From contig NZ_WMIG01000020.1 of NCBI RefSeq assembly GCF_009711205.1, positions 1 to 64,000 of the forward strand: 64,000 bases of DNA, read 5' to 3'. Below the pieces are notes generated by a model. That model was not told the origin of the DNA and did not search any database. It saw only the letters and a list, made by a program, of their open reading frames with translations. Both the position numbers and the translations under genes were made by a program. Positions 1 through 9,637 of this stretch are shown here, one piece after another. This stretch comes from Paracoccus litorisediminis (lineage in GTDB: Bacteria; Pseudomonadota; Alphaproteobacteria; Rhodobacterales; Rhodobacteraceae). The stretch's first letter is position 1. Every line of letters begins with the position of its first letter.

Positions 1-188
1 GGATCGGTGAATTCCATCGGCGGATAGGCCAGGCTGGTCACCACCTTGAGCACGCCGGCCGAGGCAATGTCCTGCGGCAGCAGCGCGGCGGCCTTGGGGT
101 CGGTCTCGGCCAGGGCCGGTGCGGCCAGCGCCAGGGTCAGCGCCAGGGCCGGCATGGCCCGGCCAATCGCCGTCTTCGAAAGCATCAT
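1..188 (-). CDS. Amino-acid ABC transporter substrate-binding protein, N-terminal part only
   Basis: This is the first 62 or so codons of a periplasmic binding protein whose remainder lies left of the window. The start has two ATG codons in a row (186-188 and 183-185). It opens with a Sec signal peptide: a short basic stretch, an Ala/Leu-rich core and an ALAETD-like cleavage region. The mature part then reads VLKVVTSLAYPPMEF, the usual opening of family 3 solute-binding proteins for polar amino acids. It lies just downstream of, and in the same direction as, the permease and ATPase genes, so it is most likely the binding component of that importer. The exact amino acid cannot be told from this fragment. 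Confidence 0.8.
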   Translation of the reverse strand, partial: MMLSKTAIGRAMPALALTLALAAPALAETDPKAAALLPQDIASAGVLKVVTSLAYPPMEFTD

Positions 189-192
189 GGGA

Positions 193-990
193 TCACTCGC
201 TGTTGGAAGTTGTTATCGTTGGGGTCTCTGTCAGGAACCTGGACAGGAAGGCGCGCACGCGCGGGTCCGCAGGGTCGGACAGCACGGATTGGGCCGGGCC
301 GCATTCGCGGACCTCGCCATCGATCATCACCACGACGCGGTCGGCGACCTCGCGGGCAAAGCCGATCTCATGGGTGACAACGATCATCGTCGTCCCGGAA
401 GATGCAAGGCGACGCATCACCTCCAGCACCTCGCCCACCAGTTCGGGGTCCAGCGCCGAGGTCGGTTCGTCGAACAGCATGACGCGCGGCTCCATCGCCA
501 GCGCCCGCGCGATCGCCACCCGCTGCTTCTGCCCGCCCGACAGCTGCGCCGGATAGGCCTGTTCGCGGGCGGACATGCCGACCATCTCCAGAAGCGCACG
601 GGCCTTGGCGATGGCCGTGTCCCGCGACTGGCGGCGCACCACGACCGGGCCTTCGATGACATTCTCCAGCACGGTCTTGTGCGAGAACAGGTTGAAGTGC
701 TGGAACACCATGCCAAGCTGGCTCTGCTGCTGGCGCAGCTGATGCACCGGCAATTCCTGCAGCACATCGCCGCGCAGCGCATAGCCGATGATCTGGCCAT
801 CCACCCAGGCATAGCCGCCATCGGGCACTTCCAGATGGTTGATGCAGCGCAGCAGGGTCGACTTGCCGCTGCCCGAGGGGCCAAGGATGCACAGCACCTC
901 GCCATGCGCGACATCGATGTCGATGCCCTTCAGCACCTCATGCGTGCCATAGGATTTGCGGATGCCGACGGTGCGGACAGCGGTGGTCAT
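193..990 (-). CDS. Polar amino-acid ABC transporter ATP-binding protein
   Basis: A 265-residue ATPase that energises amino-acid uptake at the inner face of the membrane. The Walker A motif is GPSGSGKST (about residues 38-46), the Q-loop is in GMVFQHFNLF, the ABC signature is LSGGQKQR, Walker B is VMLFDEPTSALD, and the H-loop is VVTHE. FNLF after the Q-loop and the ALDPELVGEVL stretch are typical of the GlnQ/HisP polar amino-acid subfamily. The start codon lies directly against the stop of the upstream permease, and the binding-protein gene starts 4 bases after this stop, so the three genes look like one transcript. Substrate unknown. Confidence 0.93.
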   Translation of the reverse strand: MTTAVRTVGIRKSYGTHEVLKGIDIDVAHGEVLCILGPSGSGKSTLLRCINHLEVPDGGYAWVDGQIIGYALRGDVLQELPVHQLRQQQSQLGMVFQHFNLFSHKTVLENVIEGPVVVRRQSRDTAIAKARALLEMVGMSAREQAYPAQLSGGQKQRVAIARALAMEPRVMLFDEPTSALDPELVGEVLEVMRRLASSGTTMIVVTHEIGFAREVADRVVVMIDGEVRECGPAQSVLSDPADPRVRAFLSRFLTETPTITTSNSE

Positions 991-1899
991 TCACGCCTCC
1001 CTGGTCTTGAAGAAGCTGCGCAGGCCGCGGCTGGGTCTGGCCCCGACGACGGTCGAGCGGCCGAAATGCCGTTCAAGGTAATACTGGATCACCGACAGCA
1101 CCGTGGTGCCGGCCAGATACCAGATGGCGCAGACGAACAGCAGTTCGATCACCGCCCCGTTGATGAAATAGATCCGCTGCGCCGCGTTCAGCATCTCGGT
1201 CATCGAGATGGTCGCCGCCAGCGACGAGAACTTCAGCATCCCGGCGGCTGAATTGCCCAGAACCGGCAGGATCATGCGGATGGTCTGCGGCAGGATGATC
1301 CGGCGCATGGTCTGGACCGGCGTCATGCCCAGCGTATGCGCCGCCTCGACCTGGCCACGATCGACCGACTGGATGCCGCCGCGCACCACCTCGGTCAGGT
1401 AGCTGCCCTCGTTCACGCCAAGGCCGATCACCGCCGCGACAAAGGGCGTGACCACCGCCACCATCTTGGCGTCGATCAGGCCGGGAATGTACAGCGTTGG
1501 AAAGACCAGCGCGATGTTGAACCAGATCAGCAATTGCAGCAGCACCGGCGTGCCGCGAAAGATCCAGACATATAGCGCCGCCGTGCCCCGCATCACCGGG
1601 TTGGCCGACAGCCGCATCATGCCGAAGACAAAGCCCAGCACGATCCCCAGCACCAGCGCGGCTGCGGTGATCAACAAGGTCCAGACAAAACCGCGGATGA
1701 TGGTCGGGGCGGTCAGGAACTCGCCCACCACCGCCCACTGGATATTGCCGGTGGCAAACGAGCGCACCAGCAGCGCCAGCAAAGCCACGATGACCGCGCC
1801 GCCGATCCAATGGCCGGGATGGCGGAGGGCACGCCGGCGCAGCCCCTCTGCCGAAGGCAGGCGCGAGGCGTCCGTGATCTGTTCTGCTGTCTGGGTCAT
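991..1899 (-). CDS. Polar amino-acid ABC transporter permease
   Basis: A 302-residue inner-membrane permease of the HisM/GlnP family. One transmembrane helix lies near residues 32-50 and a core of about five follows from residue 70. The EAA loop reads EAAHTLGMTPVQTMRRIILPQ (split here: EAAHTLGMT then a conserved ILPQ), which is the contact site for the ATPase. Only one permease gene is present, so the transporter may be a permease homodimer, or a second permease may lie outside the window. It is the promoter-proximal gene of the operon. A candidate promoter and inverted repeat lie just upstream. Confidence 0.92.
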   Translation of the reverse strand: MTQTAEQITDASRLPSAEGLRRRALRHPGHWIGGAVIVALLALLVRSFATGNIQWAVVGEFLTAPTIIRGFVWTLLITAAALVLGIVLGFVFGMMRLSANPVMRGTAALYVWIFRGTPVLLQLLIWFNIALVFPTLYIPGLIDAKMVAVVTPFVAAVIGLGVNEGSYLTEVVRGGIQSVDRGQVEAAHTLGMTPVQTMRRIILPQTIRMILPVLGNSAAGMLKFSSLAATISMTEMLNAAQRIYFINGAVIELLFVCAIWYLAGTTVLSVIQYYLERHFGRSTVVGARPSRGLRSFFKTREA

Positions 1900-1912
1900 G
1901 TTAACTTGTACG

Positions 1913-1957
1913 GTTGTTCCTACAACTTAATAGCCGAACCACGCCCGATCCTGTCAA
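1913..1957 (-). promoter_or_regulatory. Candidate promoter and operator of the amino-acid ABC operon
   Basis: On the minus strand a perfect -35 hexamer TTGACA (complement at 1952-1957) is followed, after a long 18-19 base spacer, by TATTAA or CTATTA (about 1927-1933). Immediately downstream, where transcription should begin, is the inverted repeat GTTGT-AGGA-ACAAC (1913-1926). An operator over the transcription start would suit a GntR- or Lrp-type repressor, but no regulator gene is adjacent. The permease ATG (1899) has no clear Shine-Dalgarno sequence. Confidence 0.4.
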
Positions 1958-2082
1958 GCTTGTTGTTGAAGAATTTTCACGGGTCTATCGGGACGAGAAC
2001 GGCTGGGCGTAGGTCCGCTAGCAGCGATCCCGTGGATCCTCGCGACATGGTCTGGCGCCCCGACGACCCAACCGTCATGCAA

Positions 2083-2106
2083 AAGGCCCCTCATCCGAGG
2101 GGCCTT
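2083..2106 (-). terminator. Rho-independent terminator after the Hint-domain gene
   Basis: A 10-bp perfect stem, AAGGCCCCTC pairing with GAGGGGCCTT around the loop ATCC. Read on the minus strand it is followed by a short T run (complement of AAAA at 2081-2084). It lies 17 bases beyond the stop codon of the gene at 2124-3542. Confidence 0.8.
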
Positions 2107-2123
2107 GGCAGGTCGTGCGAGGG

Positions 2124-3542
2124 TCAGTCCCGTCGGGTGCTGGTCGCGAGCAGCGGCTGTTGTTGCTGCGTGTGGCGCGATACCAGTTGCCTGGCGCGGC
2201 GGCCGGATTCGGGGATTTTCCGGGCGCTTTCGCGGATGCCCGGCGTGGCCAATTCGGGGAACAGCCCGAGGATTTCATCGCGGGCGGCTTCGTCCATGCT
2301 CAGCAGCGCTTGTGGGCCGGTATGCAGGCTTTCGGATTCGGTGCCGTTGGCAAAGACGACCTGATGCTTGTCGAAAAGGAAGTGGAAATACTCGACCTCG
2401 GTCGCGGTGTCGTCGACAGAAACTCCCTCCATCCCAAGCAGGTGCTTGGCGGCGACCAGCACTTCGGTCGCGCTGAACATCCGCTGCGCGATCCGCGAAC
2501 GCGCAAGGATGCGATGCTGGGGCGAGACGAGCAGATCGCGCTCTGGCCGACCATTCCCCAGCGCCCCTGCCGCGATACGGATGGGCAGAAGCCGGGGGTT
2601 CTGCTGCAGGGTGGCCGCGTCCAACTTGCGGCTGCCGATCCAGCGGATCGGACACAACCAGTCATCGGCGGTCAGGACCATATCCCCGACGCTCAGGTCC
2701 TCTACCAGACATTCGCCATGCTCGGTCATGATACCGGTGCCGCGGGCAAAGCAGACCACGTTGACGTTTTCGATATCGGTGACGCTATTGCCCAGATCAT
2801 CCGGGTCGGTCTGGGTGGTCAGGGTATCGTCACCGCCGCCGCCGCTGATATCGCCAAGCGCACCAGAGCCAAGATCGCCCAGATTCAGCGCATCATCGCC
2901 CTCGCCCAGATCGACATTGCCACCGGTCGCGGCGTCCCCGACCGTCACGGCATCGCCGCCGTCCCCGGCCAGAATGTCGCCAAAGCTGGAACCGCTGCCC
3001 AGATCGACGCTGTCATCGCCCGCGCCTGTGGTGACGTCATCCAAGATGCTGTTGTCGCCCAGCGAAACCGTGTTGCCATCGTCGCCGCCGATGATGTCGA
3101 TATCGCTTCCATTGGCATTGAAGTTGTCGCCGGTGGTGAAGCTGTTCTCACCATCGCCAAGATTGACGTCGATCGCGGTGTTGAAATTGTCGCCTGCCGA
3201 GACGTTGTCTGGACCCTCCGCCGAGCCGTTATAGGAGCCCAGCGAACTGTCATCCCCGGCATTCACCGTCGATGATGCGGCGTTGCCCGCATTGATGGTC
3301 ACCCCGCCTGCATCCACGCCGGAACCGATCGAGAAGCTGGGATTCATGCCCGCATCACCGCCGATGCCGACGCTGATGCCATTGGGATTGCTTTCATCGA
3401 ACTGGACGTTGAAGTTCACGTCCGCGCCGCCCGGATTTACGAAGGTCACGTCCTCGGACAGCGATGGATCGATGACATAGGTGTCACCATCATTCACAAT
3501 GACATTGCCCGCATTGTCGTCCGTGATGATGATCGTGGCCAT
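2124..3542 (-). CDS. Hint-domain protein with Asp/Gly-rich repeats
   Basis: A 472-residue protein in two parts. Residues 1 to about 255 are acidic and repetitive, with many Gly-Asp-rich units (GDDSVDLGSG, GEGDDALNLGD) resembling loose RTX or bacterial-Ig-like beta-roll repeats. From Cys264 (CFARGTGI) a Hedgehog/intein (Hint_2) domain follows, with VEDLSVGDMVLTADD, the conserved VSPQHRIL histidine motif and HFLFDKHQVVFANG. Hint domains of this kind are common in Rhodobacterales and are thought to self-process at the leading Cys. There is no Sec signal peptide, so export by a type I system is plausible, but no such system is nearby. A terminator follows. The role is unknown; surface or matrix attachment is an inference. 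Confidence 0.85.
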   Translation of the reverse strand: MATIIITDDNAGNVIVNDGDTYVIDPSLSEDVTFVNPGGADVNFNVQFDESNPNGISVGIGGDAGMNPSFSIGSGVDAGGVTINAGNAASSTVNAGDDSSLGSYNGSAEGPDNVSAGDNFNTAIDVNLGDGENSFTTGDNFNANGSDIDIIGGDDGNTVSLGDNSILDDVTTGAGDDSVDLGSGSSFGDILAGDGGDAVTVGDAATGGNVDLGEGDDALNLGDLGSGALGDISGGGGDDTLTTQTDPDDLGNSVTDIENVNVVCFARGTGIMTEHGECLVEDLSVGDMVLTADDWLCPIRWIGSRKLDAATLQQNPRLLPIRIAAGALGNGRPERDLLVSPQHRILARSRIAQRMFSATEVLVAAKHLLGMEGVSVDDTATEVEYFHFLFDKHQVVFANGTESESLHTGPQALLSMDEAARDEILGLFPELATPGIRESARKIPESGRRARQLVSRHTQQQQPLLATSTRRD

Positions 3543-3739
3543 GGCGGAGCTCTCGACTGTTGCGGGGAATCCGCCGAGAACCTACCGCAGCGCGTGCATC
3601 ATCCTCAAATCACCTGCGGTTATCCCGTCAATTCACGGGATCGATGCTCACCGGGATGCGGCAGGCGCAAACTTGCGGCCCACGCCAGTACCAGATCCCG
3701 CATCCACAAATACCGGGTCAGAGCCATGCGGCGCCTGGC

Positions 3740-4369
3740 TTACCCCTGCGTCAGGGTGATATCCGCTACCTGACTATGCGCCAGCACCAGATCGGCATTG
3801 GGCAGGTCGTTGCCAAAGGCCTTGGCCTGGGCCTCGGGGGGCGTCATGCCCTGATCCAGCCAGCGGGATAGCAGGCGCCGTTCCAGTTCGGCGCGCGGGA
3901 CGTCCAGACGGATGGTCAGGTCAAAGATCGGGCGCAACCCGGACCAAGGCTGCTGGTCCAGCAGCAGGTAGTTTCCTTCGACCAGCAGCAGCGGCGTTGA
4001 GGCCGCAATCAGCCTGCCTCCGGCGCGCGAGATTTCCAGATCGCGATCAAAGACCGGAACGGCGATCTCATCCTCAAGATTGGCGCGCAGGCGGGTCAGA
4101 AGCGCGCGCAGCCCACCCACATCAAAGGTCTGGGGCGCGCCCTTGCGGGCCAGCATGCCCCGCTCGCGCAGGACCGCATCGTCGTAATGGAACCCGTCCA
4201 TCGGCACGACGGCGCAGATGCCGGGCTGCGCGGCATTCAGAGCATGGGCAAGGCGCGCGCACAGGGTGGATTTGCCGCTGCCCGGCGGCCCGGCAATCGC
4301 CACCAGCCTGCGACCCTCGGTCGCCAGCGCCATCAGCCGGGGCAGCAATGTCGCATCGTCGCGGATCAT
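3740..4369 (-). CDS. frcK: P-loop sugar/nucleoside kinase-like protein (FrcK-like)
   Basis: A 209-residue P-loop kinase of the uridine kinase/phosphoribulokinase fold. Walker A is AGPPGSGKST (about residues 20-29), followed by VVPMDGFHYDD with the Asp typical of the family, and LLLVEGNYLLLD as the strand-3 motif. The reading frame stays open far upstream into the ROK gene, but the ATG at 4369 is preceded by an AGGTG site and gives the family's normal N-terminus. It starts 32 bases after the ROK gene and is probably cotranscribed with it. In Sinorhizobium meliloti frcK belongs to the fructose uptake cluster frcBCAK; here it sits in the divergent arm. The substrate is inferred from context only. 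Confidence 0.75.
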   Translation of the reverse strand: MIRDDATLLPRLMALATEGRRLVAIAGPPGSGKSTLCARLAHALNAAQPGICAVVPMDGFHYDDAVLRERGMLARKGAPQTFDVGGLRALLTRLRANLEDEIAVPVFDRDLEISRAGGRLIAASTPLLLVEGNYLLLDQQPWSGLRPIFDLTIRLDVPRAELERRLLSRWLDQGMTPPEAQAKAFGNDLPNADLVLAHSQVADITLTQG

Positions 4370-4401
4370 GGGTGCAGCACCTGTGGTTTGGCGGTCATCG
4401 G

Positions 4402-5586
4402 TCAAGCGGGCTGGATCGGGATTTGCTCCATGGCAAGGAAGGCCGCGCCGCGCACGCCCAGATCCTCGGTATTGCTGGCCAAAGCGATGGTCAGCTGCTG
4501 CGTGGCCAAGGGCAGGCAGCGCTGGTAGATCAGCTCTCGCACCCCGGCCAGCATCGCCTCGCCGGCACGGGCCAGTTGACCGCCGATCACCAGCACCTCG
4601 GGGTTGAGCATGGCGACCAGATCGGCGCTGACCTTGCCCAGAACGCGGCTGCCCCGGTTCAGCGCCTGAAGTGCCTCGGGTTCGCCGCGCAGCCACAGTT
4701 CCATCACGTCGCGGGCGTCCTGACAGTCGAACCCCTGCCCGCGCAGATCGCGGGCCAGCGCCCAGCCTGCGGCATGGGCCTCGGTGCAGCCTTGCTTGCC
4801 GCAACGGCACAAAGGAGCGGGTTGCAGCCCGTGCTGGATATGGCCCAGATCGCCCGCCGTCCCCGAGGCTCCGCGCAGCAGCGCCCCCCCCACCATGATG
4901 CCGCAGCCGATACCGGTGCCGATCTTGATGAAGGCGAAGTTCCGGCATTGGGGCCAGTTCAGCCGATGTTCGGCCAGACACAGCAGGTTCACGTCATTGT
5001 CCACCGCGACCGGCAGGCCGGTCATCCGGCCGAGCGCCTCGCGGATATCCAGATTGTCCCAGCCATACATGACCGAGGGCATGGCGACCCTGCCCGTCGC
5101 CACATCCAGCGGCGCGGGCACCGACAGTCCCAGCGCCGCGACCGGGGCGGTGCGCGCGCTGGAACGATCCAGATCGGCGGCAGCCCCGGCAATCTGCGCC
5201 AACGTCACCTGCGGATCGGCGCGCAGGTCCAGATCGAAGCTGCATTGGTCAAGGATCTGCCCCGACAGGTCGAACAGGCAGGCCCGACCCAGCCTTTCGC
5301 CCATATCGACGCCGACCAGATTGCGATAATCGGGATTTATCGCAAAACCTCGCGCAGGCCTGCCCCCGGCCGAGGGACGGCTGGGTCCCTCGGTCAGCAA
5401 GCCAGCCTCCAGAAGTTCGGTGATTCTTTGCGTGGCGGTGCCGCGCGACAGGCCGGTTTCCTGTTCGATGTCGCGCTGGGTCTGGGCCTGCCCGCTGCGG
5501 ACAAGATGATAAATTGTCGAAGCGGCGTCTTTCCGCATGATTTCCTTGGCTTTCCGCATTGCGGCATTGCGATCCTGCTTCTGCAT
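4402..5586 (-). CDS. frcR: ROK-family transcriptional repressor of the sugar uptake operon
   Basis: A 394-residue ROK regulator. An N-terminal winged helix-turn-helix (about residues 15-70, with TQRDIEQETGLSRGTATQRI) is followed by a ROK sugar-binding domain. That domain has the nucleotide/sugar motif GVDMGERLGRACLFD, the FIKIGTGIGCGI loop and the zinc motif CRCGKQGCTEAHA. I chose the ATG at 5586; the frame is open to 5676, but that would run into the divergent promoter. It is divergent from the Frc binding-protein gene, the standard arrangement for a repressor controlling both arms and released by the transported sugar. Confidence 0.85.
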   Translation of the reverse strand: MQKQDRNAAMRKAKEIMRKDAASTIYHLVRSGQAQTQRDIEQETGLSRGTATQRITELLEAGLLTEGPSRPSAGGRPARGFAINPDYRNLVGVDMGERLGRACLFDLSGQILDQCSFDLDLRADPQVTLAQIAGAAADLDRSSARTAPVAALGLSVPAPLDVATGRVAMPSVMYGWDNLDIREALGRMTGLPVAVDNDVNLLCLAEHRLNWPQCRNFAFIKIGTGIGCGIMVGGALLRGASGTAGDLGHIQHGLQPAPLCRCGKQGCTEAHAAGWALARDLRGQGFDCQDARDVMELWLRGEPEALQALNRGSRVLGKVSADLVAMLNPEVLVIGGQLARAGEAMLAGVRELIYQRCLPLATQQLTIALASNTEDLGVRGAAFLAMEQIPIQPA

Positions 5587-5621
5587 AATATTGGGCAAAA
5601 GATCGGCTTTCAATGTTTTAA

Positions 5622-5650
5622 TTGACAGAACCTGTCCACACCCGTTCACT
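5622..5650 (+). promoter_or_regulatory. Candidate promoter of the sugar ABC operon
   Basis: A perfect TTGACA (5622-5627) is followed after 17 bases by TTCACT (5645-5650), a weak -10. It lies in the divergent space between the ROK gene (start 5586) and the binding-protein gene (start 5691), about 40 bases before the latter. The ROK repressor would be expected to bind here, but I see no clear palindrome. Confidence 0.35.
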
Positions 5651-5690
5651 GGTCCCATGCGTGGAGGAGCGCGCATAAAGGGAGGAAATG

Positions 5691-6725
5691 ATGAGCAAAA
5701 GAAGCTGGCTCGCCTGCGGCGCGGCCATGGCGGCGCTTTGTCTCGGCGTCTCTACTGCCCAAGCTCAGGACGACATCCTTGTCGGCCTGATCACCAAGAC
5801 CGACACCAACCCCTTCTTCGTCAAGATGCGCGAGGGCGCCTCGGCCAAGGCGCAGGAACTGGGGGTGAAGTTTCAGGCCTTTGCCGGGAAATTCGACGGC
5901 GACAATGACACGCAGGTTCAAGCTGTCGAAAACCTGATCGCGGCGGGGGCCAAGGGCATCCTGATCGTCGCTTCCGACACCAAGGCCATCGTGCCGACGA
6001 TCCAGAAGGCCAAGGATGCGGGCATTCTGGTCATCGCGCTGGACACGCCGCTGGAACCGATGGAGGCCGCGCAGGCGACCTTTGCCACCGACAACTTCCA
6101 TGCGGGCGAACTGATCGGCGAATGGGCGCGTCGCACCATGGGCGATGAGGCCGCTGCCAAGGCCCATGTCGCCTTTATCGACGCGCATGAAAGCCAGCCG
6201 ACCGTCGATGTGGCCCGCGATCAGGGCTTCATGAAAGGCTTCGGCATCGACATCAAGGACGCGGCGCGACGCGGCGACGAAGACGACCCGCGCATCGTCG
6301 GCCATGAAATGGGCGAAGGCTCTGAGGTCGGCGGCCGCAGCGGCATGGAGAACCTGCTGCAAAAGAACTTCGACGTGAACGTGGTCTATACCATCAACGA
6401 GCCCACCGCCGCCGGCGCGTGGGAGGCGCTGAAGGCTGCGGGCAAGGGCGATGGCTCGGTTCTGGTCACCTCGGTCGATGGTGGCTGTCCGGGGGTCAAG
6501 AACGTGGCCGACGGCGTGATCGGCGCGACCTCGATGCAATTCCCGCTGCTGATGGCCTCATTGGGCGTCGAGGCGATCGTCGAACATGCCAAGAAGGGCA
6601 CCGTGCCCGCCCCGTCCGAGGGGCTGACCTTTACCAATACCGGCGTCAAGCTGGTGACCGACAAGCCCGTCGAAGGGCTGGAATCGATCACCAGCGCCGA
6701 AGCCCTGAAGCTTTGCTGGGGCTGA
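5691..6725 (+). CDS. frcB: Fructose-type ABC transporter periplasmic binding protein
   Basis: About 344 residues with a Sec signal peptide ending near AQAQD. The mature protein carries ITKTDTNPFFVKM, GDEDDPRIVGHEM and VYTINEPTAAGAWEALK, and ends in CWG. These are hallmarks of the S. meliloti FrcB family, which binds fructose and, more weakly, ribose and mannose. Two ATG codons stand in tandem at 5688 and 5691; the GGAGG at 5681-5685 leaves 5 bases before the second, so I place the start there. It heads the rightward operon and is followed by an intercistronic stem-loop. Confidence 0.9.
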   Translation: MSKRSWLACGAAMAALCLGVSTAQAQDDILVGLITKTDTNPFFVKMREGASAKAQELGVKFQAFAGKFDGDNDTQVQAVENLIAAGAKGILIVASDTKAIVPTIQKAKDAGILVIALDTPLEPMEAAQATFATDNFHAGELIGEWARRTMGDEAAAKAHVAFIDAHESQPTVDVARDQGFMKGFGIDIKDAARRGDEDDPRIVGHEMGEGSEVGGRSGMENLLQKNFDVNVVYTINEPTAAGAWEALKAAGKGDGSVLVTSVDGGCPGVKNVADGVIGATSMQFPLLMASLGVEAIVEHAKKGTVPAPSEGLTFTNTGVKLVTDKPVEGLESITSAEALKLCWG

Positions 6726-6735
6726 AACCCGGTTC

Positions 6736-6760
6736 GCGGCCCGCTGGACAGGTGGGCCGC
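6736..6760 (+). other. Intercistronic stem-loop after the binding-protein gene
   Basis: GCGGCCC (6736-6742) pairs with GGGCCGC (6754-6760) around an 11-base loop, 10 bases after the frcB stop. There is no T run. In binding-protein operons such a structure usually protects the upstream message or attenuates readthrough, giving more binding protein than membrane components. That role is inferred. Confidence 0.55.
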
Positions 6761-6792
6761 CCCTCTCATCCATGAACGCACGGGGGTGACGG

Positions 6793-7811
6793 ATGTCGTC
6801 TGACGACACGCCACATTTCTCGGAACATGCGGGCTTTGGCCGTCGCGTGATCAATTTCCTGCACGGCAATCCGACGATCATCCCGTTTCTGGTGCTGATC
6901 ATCGGGCTGGCGATCTTTTCGCTGATCGTCGGCAAGCGCTTCTTTCACCCGTTCAATCTGTCGCTGGTGCTGCAACAGGTCACGGTCATCGGCATGCTGG
7001 CACTGGCGCAGACGCTGATCATCCTGACGGCGGGGATCGATCTGTCCGTCGGCGCGATCATGGTGCTGAGTTCCGTCGCTATGGGCCAGATGGCGCTGAC
7101 CTTGGGCCTGCCCCCGGAAATCGCGCTGCTGGCAGGGATCGCGGTTGGCGGGGCCTGCGGGGCGCTGAACGGGCTGCTGATTACTTGGCTGCGGTTGCCA
7201 CCCTTCATCGTGACGCTGGGCACTTGGAGCATCTTCAACGCCTTCGTGCAGTTCTGGTCGCGTGGCCAGACCATCCGCCAGCAGGAAATCGCGGCCGAGG
7301 CGGCGATCCTGCAATGGACCGGGACCGCGCTGCAATTCGGGGCATGGCGGCTGACGCTGGGCTCAGTGCTGATGCTGGGGCTGGCGGCTTTACTATGGTA
7401 TATGCTGAACCGCACCGCATACGGTCGCCACATCTATGCCGTGGGCAACGACCCCGAGGCCGCGCGCCTGTCCGGCATCAGCACCCAACGCGTGCTGTTC
7501 TCGGTCTATCTGCTGGCCGGGGTGATCTGCGGGCTGGCGGGCTGGGTGCTGATCGGGCGGATCGGCGCGGTCAGCCCGCTGGGCGGCGGCTCGGCCAATC
7601 TAGACAGCATCACCGCCGTGGTGATTGGCGGCACCTCGCTGTTTGGCGGGCGCGGCTCGATCATCGGCACGCTGATCGGGGCACTGATCGTGGGCTTTTT
7701 CCGCAACGGACTGGCCTTGGCGGGTCTTGACGTGCTGTGGCAGGAGTTCTCGATCGGGTGCCTGATCATCATGGCCGTCGGTTTCGACCAATGGCTGCGG
7801 AGGATCTCGAA

Positions 7812-7815
<4 letters not shown>
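6793..7815 (+). CDS. frcC: Fructose-type ABC transporter permease
   Basis: A 340-residue inner-membrane permease of the RbsC/FrcC family with eight to ten predicted transmembrane helices. Family motifs include LTAGIDLSVGAIM (about residues 77-89), YAVGNDPEAARLSGI and a C-terminal VVIGGTSLFGGRGSI. The start follows a GGGGGTGACGG ribosome-binding region. The stop overlaps the TTG start of the next gene (TTGA at 7812-7815), so the two are translationally coupled. Confidence 0.92.
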
Positions 7816-8594
<779 letters not shown>

Positions 8595-8611
8595 GACCAA
8601 TGGAGAACCTG

Positions 8612-9604
8612 ATGTACAGAATGGACGAGAAGCTCGGACGCATCCGGGCGGGAAAATATGCCAAGGGCGATTTCATCATCGCCGATGCCAAGGACGGCGA
8701 TATGGGGCCGTCGATCAACTCCTCGGGGCCGAACCGGGCGAAGGACGGGACATGGACGCGCTATCGGACCCGTGCCGAGTTCCTCGACAAGATTCAGCAG
8801 ATCGTCGAACAGGATATCGTCGATATCATGCTGACCTCGGTGTCGAACCTTGAGGCGCTGAACGAACGCGGCGTTTACAGCAACAGCCGGGTCAAGCCGG
8901 TGATCCGTGCCAATGACGCGACCGATTGCTGGGTGTTCCGTGGTGCGACCTATGCGAAGGAACCGGCCCGCCCCTTCCGCACCGCCAATCCGGCGGTGGC
9001 AAAGGCGTTGGGAACGGATCTGGGCCTGTATTCGATCACCTTCAACAATGATCTGGACGCGGATTACTTCGCTTTGGATGAGTTCGCGGCCTTTCGTGAG
9101 GATGCATTACATAACAATTTCAAATACTTCCTTGAAGTCTTCAACCCCAATGCCCCGGTCGGCCTTGCCCCCGAGGATATCCCGGCCTTCGTCAATGACG
9201 CGATGATCCGCTGTCTGGCCGGTCTGAGCACCCGTGAGCGGCCCGAATTCCTGAAGATCCCCTATAATGGCCCGGCAGCGCTGGAGGAACTGGCCAGCTA
9301 TGACCCCTCGGTCGTCGTCGGCATCCTTGGTGGCGGCGCGGGCACCACGCGCGACTGCCTTGAGCTGATCGCCCAGATCGAGCGTTACGGTGCCCGTGTC
9401 GCGCTGTTCGGGCGCAAGATCAATCTGGCTGATGACCCGCTGGAAATTGTGCGGATGATGCGGGCCGTGGCGGATGGCGATCTGAATTCCGAACAGGCTG
9501 TGCGCGAATATCACGGTGCTCTCGAACGGCAAGGCATCACGCCCACGCGCGCGCTGGACGAGGATGCCCAGATCACCGAGGCGGTTCTAAAAGCTGCCGC
9601 CTGA
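8612..9604 (+). CDS. Aldolase-like beta/alpha-barrel protein of the sugar operon
   Basis: A 330-residue protein I do not recognise as a named enzyme. The fold looks like a class I aldolase barrel: strand-like segments FIIADAKDGDM, VDIMLTSVSNL and PEFLKIPYNGP, the last with a lysine (Lys215) placed as a Schiff-base lysine would be, then VVVGILGGGAGTTRD and ARVALFGRKI. The start at 8612 has GGAG 6 bases upstream; an in-frame ATG at 8591 overlaps the frcA stop (ATGA) but lacks a good site. It lies between the transporter and a PfkB kinase, so cleavage or isomerisation of the phosphorylated sugar is a reasonable inference. Confidence 0.7.
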   Translation: MYRMDEKLGRIRAGKYAKGDFIIADAKDGDMGPSINSSGPNRAKDGTWTRYRTRAEFLDKIQQIVEQDIVDIMLTSVSNLEALNERGVYSNSRVKPVIRANDATDCWVFRGATYAKEPARPFRTANPAVAKALGTDLGLYSITFNNDLDADYFALDEFAAFREDALHNNFKYFLEVFNPNAPVGLAPEDIPAFVNDAMIRCLAGLSTRERPEFLKIPYNGPAALEELASYDPSVVVGILGGGAGTTRDCLELIAQIERYGARVALFGRKINLADDPLEIVRMMRAVADGDLNSEQAVREYHGALERQGITPTRALDEDAQITEAVLKAAA

Positions 9605-9637
9605 CCCCCAATCACGGCCCAATCACGGAATGCATTA

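Noticed and set aside
2115..3275. Long plus-strand reading frame opposite the Hint-domain gene
   Set aside because: It mirrors the high-GC codon pattern of the minus-strand gene, has no domain, and the Hint gene is clearly coding.
3740..4981. 413-residue protein fused N-terminally to the FrcK-like kinase
   Set aside because: The first 200 codons are antisense-like sequence in another frame of the ROK gene; the ATG at 4369 gives the normal kinase.
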